Positions 1-6,554 of a stretch of 16,322 bases of DNA are shown here, piece after piece. The stretch is taken from assembly GCA_023391425.1 (NCBI GenBank), contig JAEWAX010000017.1, positions 1-16,322 on the forward strand, in the 5' to 3' direction. Under the pieces are notes generated by a model that did no database searches, was not told the DNA's origin, and was given only the letters and a program-made list of their open reading frames with translations. The number at the start of each line of letters is the position of its first letter. The first letter of the stretch is position 1. This DNA comes from Bacillota bacterium (GTDB taxonomy: Bacteria; Bacillota; Clostridia; Acetivibrionales; DSM-1351). The translations under genes and the position numbers were made by a program.

Positions 1-393
1 ACCTATCCATTCAGCACGGGGGTGAAAAGATGTTTTTTGGCAGTAGCACATATCGATTGTTTTACCGCTCATATCAGCACCAAAAAGTCTCCAAAGCTCT
101 TGTACTCCAAGTTCAGCAGCAGCCTCCGCAGATATATCTTCTGTAGTAGGTTTATCAGTTGATGAAAGTTTTACATTATAATCTGCTTTCACATAGCCCT
201 TCGGAACATCTGATTCTTTTACATTGGTGGCTGCTGCGCTATACGTGGTAGCAATAACTTCTGTTTTGTTGACTGCTGCTGCCTTTACTGAATTTGTCAA
301 ACCGCTGAAAGTCAGTGTACAAAGTCCAATTGCTACAACTGTTCCAATTACTACTCTGCTGAGATTATTGATGTTAAATTTTTTAATGTTCAT
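1..393 (-). CDS. Secreted protein of unknown function, N-terminal part (runs off the left edge)
   Basis: This reading frame is open for 131 codons from an ATG at 393-391 to the window edge, so the C-terminus is missing. A GGAG ribosome-binding site lies about 7 nt upstream. The first ~40 residues form a typical Gram-positive signal peptide: a Lys-containing start (MNIKKFN), a hydrophobic core (VVIGTVVAIGLCTLTF) and a probable cleavage site near SVKAAA. The mature part begins with a Thr/Ala-rich linker, followed by a compact segment containing GYVKADYNVKL, EAAAELGVQELW and GKTIDMCYCQK, ending near PRAEW. I do not recognise the family with certainty. It lies 82 nt downstream of a histidine kinase on the same strand, which suggests that it is a target or a partner of that two-component system. 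The CxC pair in the mature part is noteworthy for an exported protein. The gene call is firm; the function is unknown. Confidence 0.8.
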   Translation of the reverse strand, partial: MNIKKFNINNLSRVVIGTVVAIGLCTLTFSGLTNSVKAAAVNKTEVIATTYSAAATNVKESDVPKGYVKADYNVKLSSTDKPTTEDISAEAAAELGVQELWRLFGADMSGKTIDMCYCQKTSFHPRAEWIG

Positions 394-422
394 ATTGAAT
401 TCTCCTTTTATAACTTATATTC

Positions 423-465
423 GTGATCACATTGTTATAATAATTCAGTATAGTTACCAAACTAT
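423..465 (-). promoter_or_regulatory. Candidate promoter/operator of the secreted-protein gene
   Basis: Read on the minus strand, the 82-nt gap after the kinase holds a TATAAC -10-like hexamer (439-434), with TTGGTA about 15 nt upstream. That -35-like element overlaps a perfect inverted repeat (ATAGTT-ACCA-AACTAT, 450-465). A second perfect palindrome (GTGATCAC, 423-430) sits near the expected transcript start. The palindromes are seen directly; an operator role is inference. The promoter spacing is short, so readthrough from the kinase gene alone is also possible. Confidence 0.3.
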
Positions 466-475
466 CATCAACATA

Positions 476-1873
476 TTAAGAAGTTGTAAAAGTTATTTTC
501 ACCTTGGTGCCTTGGTTAGGTTGAGAAGAAAAAGAAATGGTAGCACCATGCCTAACGGCTATCTGTTCGCACAGAGAAAGCCCCAAGCCGACACCACCCT
601 CAGCCCGGCTACGTGATTTATCCACGCGATAAAAAGCCTCTGTTATATGGTTCATATCGTCCTCTGACATTCCTCTGCCGTTATCGAATACTGTAACTAC
701 CTTTTTGTCGTCTTCATAATATGCATCCAATTTTACACTGCCGTCTGAATTACAAGCTTTTAAGCCATTGTCCACCAAATTAGTCAGCATACATTTTAAT
801 AATTCAAAATCTCCAAATATACTATCAATTTGACAGTTGTAATCTAAATTTACGTCCTTTTGTGCTGCCTTTTGATTCAGTTCTTCCAAAGTACTTCTAA
901 AAAGTTCTGAGACGCTGACATCACTAAATATAATTTCGTCATTACGAAGCATAGCAAGATCTAATAAACGATATGCCATATTTTGAAGTCGTTTACTTTC
1001 AGACATGATATAATTGGTTGCAGACAGCTTTTCTTCCTCAGTAATAGCCGCTTTCTGAATATATTCTGCATAACCATAAATCGTCGTCAGAGGAGTACGA
1101 AGTTCATGAGCAAAATTATCAACAAAACACTGCTTCTGCTGTGCTGATTTTGTAAGCTGAACCATTTGGTTTTGAATTTCTTCTGCCATATAGTTAAAAC
1201 TCTGAGCCATTTCTGAAAGCTCATCCTTACCTGTTACTGGTATCTTGTTTTCATAATCTCCTTTAGCGATGTTTTGTGAAGCCAGAGAAATCTGTTTTAG
1301 TGGCTTAAAAATATGGTTAAGCAGTAAAATCAAACATATTGCAAGTAAAAAGGATATAACAATTCCAACAGTATACAGAAAGCCTGTTACCTTGTTCCAA
1401 GAAGTGATGCTTTCTGATAAATCATACAGATAGGTAAGCCTGTAAGAGGTATAAGGGGCAGGAAGTAATCCACTTATACTGACATATTCTTTTTCCTTCA
1501 ATTTAATTGTTGACATAATTCTATTTCCCGCCTTTAGGTTTTCCTCTTTAGTAGAAGAATCTTTTTCTAAAGGAATGCTGGAGTAAAGCGTCTTGCCGTC
1601 TTTGGATAATTTCAAGAATACGTTTTTATCTCCATAATAGCTAACATAGGACTGAAAAAGAGGTTCCATTGCGTCAATTGTTGTGGTTCCTCTAGCTTCA
1701 ACCGCCTTTAAGTCTTTTGCATAAGCAGTAGCAATAAAATAATGTTCTCCAAGACAGCGCTCTCTAATGCTATCTAGATTGTTGTTTAAATTAACGAAAG
1801 AAATCAACAGAATGCTACCATTAAAAAACAAGAGAAATAGCAGTAAAGTCATAAAGTATGTTTTTAGTTTCAT
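476..1873 (-). CDS. Membrane sensor histidine kinase (HAMP-HisKA-HATPase)
   Basis: This 465-residue protein has the classic layout of a transmembrane sensor kinase. TM1 spans about residues 7-27. An extracytoplasmic sensor region of about 135 residues follows, then TM2 at about 163-187. A HAMP linker (FKPLKQISLASQNIAKGDYE) leads into the dimerisation domain with the phospho-acceptor H256 in FAHELRTPLTT. The ATPase domain carries the N box (NLVDNGLKA, about 365-373), the G1 box DNGRGM (397-402) and the G2 box GGVGLGLSL (426-434). It would autophosphorylate on H256 and pass the phosphate to the adjacent regulator. Its ATG overlaps the regulator's TGA as ATGA, so the two genes are translationally coupled. 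The sensor region matches no domain I can name, so the signal is unknown. All catalytic boxes look intact. Confidence 0.95.
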   Translation of the reverse strand: MKLKTYFMTLLLFLLFFNGSILLISFVNLNNNLDSIRERCLGEHYFIATAYAKDLKAVEARGTTTIDAMEPLFQSYVSYYGDKNVFLKLSKDGKTLYSSIPLEKDSSTKEENLKAGNRIMSTIKLKEKEYVSISGLLPAPYTSYRLTYLYDLSESITSWNKVTGFLYTVGIVISFLLAICLILLLNHIFKPLKQISLASQNIAKGDYENKIPVTGKDELSEMAQSFNYMAEEIQNQMVQLTKSAQQKQCFVDNFAHELRTPLTTIYGYAEYIQKAAITEEEKLSATNYIMSESKRLQNMAYRLLDLAMLRNDEIIFSDVSVSELFRSTLEELNQKAAQKDVNLDYNCQIDSIFGDFELLKCMLTNLVDNGLKACNSDGSVKLDAYYEDDKKVVTVFDNGRGMSEDDMNHITEAFYRVDKSRSRAEGGVGLGLSLCEQIAVRHGATISFSSQPNQGTKVKITFTTS

Positions 1874-2523
1874 GACTGTACCTCCAACCGATAGCCTAGC
1901 TTATAAACGGTTTTAATACGGTTATCTAACCCCAACTTTTTACGTAACTTTTGAATATGTACATCGACTGTCCTAGTGTCACCCTCGTAGTCGTACCCCC
2001 ACGCAAGCTCTAAAAGCTTTTCTCTGGATAATGCAATATTTCTGTTTCTAACAAGAACTTCTAGCAATTCATATTCTTTTGGAGTACATTCAATAACTTC
2101 TTCATTTATAAATATTTGACGGCTGTCGAATTGAATTTTTAAATTATCTATCTTAAATATTTCAGTTTCTTTTCTTGTTCGTCGTAGTACTGCATCTACA
2201 CGTGCTAAAAGCTCTAACATTTCAAAGGGTTTTGTTAAATAATCATCCGCACCCATATTTAAGCCTTTCACACGATCGGATAAGCTATTTTTGGCAGTTA
2301 GAAAGATAGTAGGAATTCCATGTATTCTATCAAAAACATCAAAACCATCAAGCTCTGGCAGCATTATATCCAACAAAATCAGATCGAAGGAGTATTGTTC
2401 AACAAAAGCAAGAGCCTGTTTTCCATCAAAAGCGGAAAAACATCTGTGGCCGACAAGGTTCATATTTCTTTTAATTAGCTCATTAATCGGCAGTTCATCT
2501 TCAACAATTAGGATATTCGCCAT
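1870..2523 (-). CDS. OmpR/PhoB-family response regulator
   Basis: This 217-residue DNA-binding response regulator has an N-terminal receiver domain (about 1-115) with the acidic pair E8/D9, phospho-acceptor D52 in LILLDIMLP, T76 and K98 in LTKPF. The C-terminal winged-helix domain (about 125-215) has the family signature ECTPKEYELLEVLVRN, followed by TRTVDVHIQKLRKKL. Phosphorylation by the co-transcribed kinase should control DNA binding. It is the first gene of the minus-strand unit and has a strong AGGAGG site 7-8 nt before its ATG. The length is normal for the family and all key residues are present. Likely targets are its own operon and the secreted-protein gene downstream, but this is inferred only from proximity. 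Confidence 0.95.
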   Translation of the reverse strand: MANILIVEDELPINELIKRNMNLVGHRCFSAFDGKQALAFVEQYSFDLILLDIMLPELDGFDVFDRIHGIPTIFLTAKNSLSDRVKGLNMGADDYLTKPFEMLELLARVDAVLRRTRKETEIFKIDNLKIQFDSRQIFINEEVIECTPKEYELLEVLVRNRNIALSREKLLELAWGYDYEGDTRTVDVHIQKLRKKLGLDNRIKTVYKLGYRLEVQS

Positions 2524-2545
2524 ATTCTTTCCTCCTATTCAATTT

Positions 2546-2599
2546 ATTATAATACTAATTTGCATTAAAAATATCATAGAGTTATTACAAAGTTGTTAA
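2546..2599 (-). promoter_or_regulatory. Candidate promoter and regulator box upstream of the two-component genes
   Basis: On the minus strand a perfect TATAAT lies at 2551-2546, 22 nt before the response-regulator ATG. No good -35 hexamer stands 17 nt upstream. Instead, at 2599-2581 there are two imperfect heptamers, TAACAAC and TAATAAC, starting 11 nt apart. A weak -35 with 11-nt-phased direct repeats is the usual arrangement at promoters activated by OmpR/PhoB-class regulators. Autoregulation is therefore plausible but not shown. Confidence 0.3.
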
Positions 2600-2796
2600 A
2601 AAGGCTATTAATTTTCTTAACTGTTTATTACCAAAGAATTTGTGTTAAAATAATACTATTCGAATTAAGAATAATAATATTTGCTTTTTTAACATCTGAT
2701 ACAAAATGTTTGAATGCAGTTTAGAATAGTAAATAGAATAACTTGTGATCTAAACTAGAATATTATAAAAAAACTAATGCAAAGGAAAATATTAAA

Positions 2797-5109
2797 ATGA
2801 GTTTTTTACCCATTAGCTTTGAAGACATGAACGAAAGAGGTTGGGAGCAGCTTGATTTTTTATATATTAGTGGGGATGCATATGTAGACCATCCTAGCTT
2901 CGGCCATGCAATAATAACTAGAGTGCTTGAGAGTGAGGGCTTCAAGGTTGGAATTATTGCACAGCCCAACTGGAAAAACAGTGAGGACTTCAAAAAATTA
3001 GGACGACCTAAATACGGTGTACTAATTGCCTCTGGTGTAATTGATTCAATGGTAAATCACTATACAGCAAGCAAAAAGAAAAGATCTAAGGACCTTTATT
3101 CTCCTGGCGGGCAAGGTGGACATAGACCTGACCGAGCTGTAATTGTGTATGCTAACAAAATTAAAGAAATCTTTAAGGATACACCCATTATTATAGGTGG
3201 GATAGAAGCTAGTCTTAGAAGGTTTGCTCATTATGACTATTGGGATGACAAGGTAAGAAGATCAATTCTTGTTGACTCAAAAGCAGATATACTGCTATAT
3301 GGAATGGGTGAAAAACCTATTGTTGAGATAGCCAAGCTATTGAAAAAGGATGTTCCTATCGCTAGCATTAAGAATATACGTGGCTGTGCATATTTAGCAA
3401 CCTATGATGAGCTTCCTGCAGATATAAAAAAAGCTATTGAGTCCAAGGGTTCAAAAAATATAGCTATATTACCATCCTATGAAGAGGTATCTGAAAATAA
3501 GAAATCCTATGCCGAAGCTTTTAAAATTCAATATAACGAGCAGGATGCCATAACTGGAAAAATTCTTGTACAACAGCATGGAGATAGATATTTGGTTCAA
3601 AATCAACCTACGTTACCTATGTCTGTTTCAGAATTGGACAAGGTATACGCTTTACCATATGAAAGAACTTATCATCCTGTTTATGAAAAGTTTGGTGGGA
3701 TACCAGCAATTACTGAGATTGAATTCAGTATTACCAGCCACAGGGGTTGTTATGGGGGGTGTTCTTTTTGTGCTCTGAATTTTCATCAAGGCAGAGCAAT
3801 TCAAAAAAGAAGTCAAGCTTCTATAATCAATGAAGCTAAAAAAATCATATGGACTGATGGTTTCAAGGGATATATTCACGACGTTGGAGGACCTACCGCC
3901 AATTTTAGAAATGTAGCATGCGAAAAACAGGTCAAACATGGCGTGTGCAAGGACAGGCAATGTTTGTATCCTGAACCTTGTAAAAATCTTAATGTAGATC
4001 ACTCTGAGTATCTGGATTTATTAAGAAAGTTGAGAGCTCTGCCGGAGGTAAAAAAGGTTTTTATCCGTTCGGGAATTCGATTTGATTATCTAATGCTGGA
4101 TAAGAATGATGAATTTTTCACAGAACTTTGCGAACATCATGTAAGCGGACAGCTAAAGGTTGCACCAGAGCATGTAGTAGACAGAGTTTTAGAAAAGATG
4201 GGAAAACCAAAGCGTCAGCTTTACGATAGGTTTGTAAAGAAATTTTATGATATCAACAAAAAAATAAATAAAGAGCAGTATCTTGTTCCATATCTAATTT
4301 CAAGCCACCCAGGAAGCGACTTAAATGCTGCTGTGGAATTGGCAGAATACCTGAAGGAGCATCACATTATGCCTGAACAGGTGCAGGATTTCTATCCCAC
4401 GCCAGGTACACTTTCAACCTGCATGTTTTACACAGGCTATGACATAAGGAATATGAAAAAGGTATACGTACCTAAATTGCCAAAAGAAAAAGCCATGCAG
4501 AGGGCTCTCCTGCAATACAGAAAAAAAGAAAACTATCATCTTGTAATAGAGGCCTTGAAGGAGGCTCATAGAGAGGATTTAATTGGTTTTGGACCAAATT
4601 GCCTTGTAAAGCCAATGAGAGGAAAGTGGCAGGACGGTGCAAGTTCAAGTTCTAGAGAGGGTGACAATAAGCAGAAAGCAAAAGGCTCTAAAGACCACAG
4701 TAATGAGAAAACTCGAAACAACCAAAGAAGTCCAAAAGGCCGCAGTAATGAGAAAACTCGAAACGACCAAAGAAGTCCAAAAGGCCGCAATAATGAGGGG
4801 ACTCAAAACGACCAAAGAAGTCCAAAGGGTCGCAATAATGAGAAAACTCTAAACGACCAAAGAAGTCCAAAAGGACGTAATAATGAGAGAACTCAAGATG
4901 ACCAAAGAAGTCCAAAAGGTCGCAATAATGAGAAAACTCGAAACGACCAAAGAAGTCCAAAAGGTCGCAGTAATGAGAGAACTCAAGATGATCAAAGAAG
5001 CTCAAAAGGTCGTAATAATGAAAGAATTCAGAATAACCCAAAAAGTAAAGGTGGCACTAACGTATCACAGGGTAAAAAGCCAAATAATTTGACAAGGGGA
5101 AAGCGATAA
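2797..5109 (+). CDS. ygiQ: YgiQ-family radical SAM protein with a repeat-array tail
   Basis: This 770-residue protein belongs to the YgiQ (UPF0313) radical SAM family. The N-terminal domain opens with FLPISFEDMNERGW and contains SPGGQGGHRPDRA and IIGGIEASLRR, which are family hallmarks. The SAM-binding 4Fe-4S motif CX3CX2C is at C318, C322 and C325 (RGCYGGCSFC). A second cysteine set follows at C375, C384, C389 and C395, which also appears conserved in the family. The core ends near residue 605 (IGFGPNCLVKP). The remaining ~160 residues are hydrophilic and basic, and residues 636-755 are eight 15-residue repeats (separate entry). A basic tail occurs in other YgiQ proteins, but I know of no such array in them. 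The start is supported by MSFLPISFED and a modest AAAGGAA site. The exact biochemical role of the family is not established. It lies divergent from the two-component genes, with a 273-nt gap. Confidence 0.92.
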   Translation: MSFLPISFEDMNERGWEQLDFLYISGDAYVDHPSFGHAIITRVLESEGFKVGIIAQPNWKNSEDFKKLGRPKYGVLIASGVIDSMVNHYTASKKKRSKDLYSPGGQGGHRPDRAVIVYANKIKEIFKDTPIIIGGIEASLRRFAHYDYWDDKVRRSILVDSKADILLYGMGEKPIVEIAKLLKKDVPIASIKNIRGCAYLATYDELPADIKKAIESKGSKNIAILPSYEEVSENKKSYAEAFKIQYNEQDAITGKILVQQHGDRYLVQNQPTLPMSVSELDKVYALPYERTYHPVYEKFGGIPAITEIEFSITSHRGCYGGCSFCALNFHQGRAIQKRSQASIINEAKKIIWTDGFKGYIHDVGGPTANFRNVACEKQVKHGVCKDRQCLYPEPCKNLNVDHSEYLDLLRKLRALPEVKKVFIRSGIRFDYLMLDKNDEFFTELCEHHVSGQLKVAPEHVVDRVLEKMGKPKRQLYDRFVKKFYDINKKINKEQYLVPYLISSHPGSDLNAAVELAEYLKEHHIMPEQVQDFYPTPGTLSTCMFYTGYDIRNMKKVYVPKLPKEKAMQRALLQYRKKENYHLVIEALKEAHREDLIGFGPNCLVKPMRGKWQDGASSSSREGDNKQKAKGSKDHSNEKTRNNQRSPKGRSNEKTRNDQRSPKGRNNEGTQNDQRSPKGRNNEKTLNDQRSPKGRNNERTQDDQRSPKGRNNEKTRNDQRSPKGRSNERTQDDQRSSKGRNNERIQNNPKSKGGTNVSQGKKPNNLTRGKR
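4702..5061 (+). repeat. In-frame 45-bp tandem repeat (8 copies) in the ygiQ tail
   Basis: Eight consecutive 45-bp units encode variants of NEKTRNDQRSPKGRN. Units begin every 45 nt from 4702; the eighth (from 5017) is the most degenerate and has lost the RSPKGR core. Variation is concentrated at the third residue and at residues 5-6 (TRN, TQN, TLN, TQD), while NDQRSPKGR is nearly constant. The tail is rich in Arg, Lys, Asn, Gln and Ser, with no hydrophobic residues to fold around, so it should be disordered and positively charged. Because 45 is divisible by 3, copy-number changes keep the frame. Confidence 0.95.
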
Positions 5110-5141
5110 AATAAAATATAATAGAAAATTATACTAATAAA

Positions 5142-5174
5142 TACTTAGGAGTAACTAAATAAGTAAAGTTTTTT
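5142..5174 (+). terminator. Weak candidate terminator after ygiQ
   Basis: A 6-bp stem (TACTTA at 5142-5147 with TAAGTA at 5160-5165) and a 12-nt loop is followed by a run of six T (5169-5174). The stem is short and AT-rich, so termination would be partial at best and some readthrough into folD is likely. Confidence 0.3.
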
Positions 5175-5227
5175 GATTTCTAAACCTAAGAATTCTCTGA
5201 ACCTAAGAAATCTTTTAATATTTAGGT
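5175..5227 (+). promoter_or_regulatory. folD leader with repeated, mutually complementary motifs
   Basis: The decamer AACCTAAGAA occurs twice (5183-5192 and 5200-5209). The complement TTAGG occurs before the pair (5145-5149) and after it (5222-5226). ACCTAA at 5201-5206 can pair with TTAGGT at 5222-5227. Alternatively GATTTCT (5175-5181) can pair with AGAAATC (5206-5212), followed by TTTT. These pairings exclude one another. The motifs are seen directly; a regulatory role is inference. It does not match the tetrahydrofolate riboswitch as I know it. Confidence 0.3.
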
Positions 5228-5253
5228 ATTCCCTCATTCGAAAGGAAAAATAT

Positions 5254-6111
5254 ATGTCTGCTAAAATTTTAAATGGAACAGAACTTGCTGGAGAAGTTAA
5301 AGCTAAGTTAAAGGAACACGTTGAGGCATTAAAGCAAAAGGGCATAAATGCTGGTCTTGCAGTTATAATTGTCGGTGATGATCCTGCATCGAGAGTATAT
5401 GTAAATCATAAAAAAAAGGATTGTGAAGAAATAGGAATTAAGTCATTTGAATATGCCCTACCAGCAACTACCTCTGAAGAAGAGTTACTAGGTCTGATAG
5501 AAACCTTGAACAATGATGATAGTGTGAATGGTATATTGGTTCAGCTACCAATTCCAAAACACATTAATGAGGATAGAGTTATAGCAGCAATAAATCCATT
5601 AAAGGACGCTGATTGCTTTCATCCTGTAAACGTAGGTAATCTTATGATAGGAAAGCCTGTATTTTTACCTTGTACGCCAGCTGGAGTAGTTGAGCTATTA
5701 GAGGCAAACGGTATTGAGATTGCAGGTAAAAATTGTGTTGTAGTGGGCAGAAGCAACATTGTTGGTAAGCCACAGGCTATTTTATTATTAGCAAAGAATG
5801 CAACAGTGACAATATGTCATTCTAGAACTGCAAATATTCAGGAGTTTTGCAAAAATGCTGACATATTGGTAGTTGCAATAGGTAAGGCTGAGTTTATAAA
5901 ACCAGATTATGTTAAGCCTGGTGCAGTAGTAATTGATGTTGGAGTTTCACGTGGTACAGATGGTAAACTCATAGGAGATGTACAGTTTGGGACAGTTTCT
6001 GAGATTGCTTCAGCTATTACAAAGGTTACTGGTGGGGTTGGACCTATGACGAGAGCAATGCTAATGAAAAATACTGTTAAAGCTACACTAATTCAAAATA
6101 AATTACAATAA
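5254..6111 (+). CDS. folD: FolD: methylenetetrahydrofolate dehydrogenase / methenyltetrahydrofolate cyclohydrolase
   Basis: This bifunctional cytosolic enzyme of one-carbon metabolism oxidises 5,10-methylene-THF to methenyl-THF with NADP and then hydrolyses it to 10-formyl-THF. From the ATG at 5254 it is 285 residues, close to the 288 of the E. coli enzyme. The open frame extends upstream to 5173, but only this ATG has a ribosome-binding site (AAAGGAAA) and the typical start AKILNGTELA. Landmarks are the catalytic YxxxK (Y49, K53), the fold signature VQLPIP, the segment PCTPAGVVELL, the dinucleotide-binding VVVGRSNIVGKP and the C-terminal GGVGPMTRAMLMKNT. Nothing is missing. In clostridia it supplies formyl-THF for purines and initiator tRNA. 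It probably shares some transcription with ygiQ and has a leader of its own. Confidence 0.97.
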   Translation: MSAKILNGTELAGEVKAKLKEHVEALKQKGINAGLAVIIVGDDPASRVYVNHKKKDCEEIGIKSFEYALPATTSEEELLGLIETLNNDDSVNGILVQLPIPKHINEDRVIAAINPLKDADCFHPVNVGNLMIGKPVFLPCTPAGVVELLEANGIEIAGKNCVVVGRSNIVGKPQAILLLAKNATVTICHSRTANIQEFCKNADILVVAIGKAEFIKPDYVKPGAVVIDVGVSRGTDGKLIGDVQFGTVSEIASAITKVTGGVGPMTRAMLMKNTVKATLIQNKLQ

Positions 6112-6231
6112 AATTATAATAGCTTACTAATATTCACATTTTTGGATAAGGTTATTCTAGAATGGGAAAAGCAAATTTTTAGGTAAAATGTCACAAAAAA
6201 CTAGGGTAATAAGGCGTTGAATTTTTAATTC

Positions 6232-6260
6232 TTGACATAAAAATTAAAAACGATTAAAAT
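6232..6260 (+). promoter_or_regulatory. Near-consensus sigma-A promoter upstream of rny
   Basis: A perfect TTGACA (6232-6237) and TAAAAT (6255-6260) are separated by 17 nt. Transcription would start near 6267. This is one of the two best promoters in the window by sequence. It implies a 5' untranslated leader of about 290 nt before rny. Confidence 0.7.
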
Positions 6261-6554
6261 TAAACTGGTTAAGGTTTGTAAGTTGGTTTGTATTGTAAAA
6301 GTTATTATGAAATGTTAAGCTTGTTTTTAGGCTAATTTATATATGCAGTTTGTTTTTTACATCTCATATCGAATAGAGTACATCTTATGTGTACAAAAAT
6401 AGCCATTGCACTGATGCTTAGTCTAAATCATAATTGTAATTTTATTACGATACAGTAAGAAATTGCCACATTTCTTCCCGACTTAAATTCCAAATATTAA
6501 TTATCATGAATATGAATTATGAAATTTGAGCTTTGAAAACTGAATAAGGAGGAG
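6261..6554 (+). other. Long untranslated leader before rny
   Basis: The whole folD-rny gap is 443 nt (6112-6554) and has no credible gene. The part before the promoter (6112-6231) is AT-rich without a clear folD terminator. The part after it contains a perfect 7-bp hairpin (AAGAAAT-TGCCAC-ATTTCTT, 6457-6476) and a small GTACA/TGTAC stem near 6380-6400. Neither is followed by a T run. I recognise no riboswitch or known RNA family here. Confidence 0.4.

Noticed and set aside
224..616. Plus-strand open frame of 130 codons at the left end
   Set aside because: It is antisense to the secreted-protein gene and the kinase 3' end, has no ribosome-binding site, and resembles no protein; the minus-strand genes explain the region.
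4566..5092. Open frames on both strands across the 45-bp repeats
   Set aside because: The repeat unit is a multiple of three, so any frame without a stop in one unit stays open through the array. They have no start signals and are shadows of the ygiQ tail.
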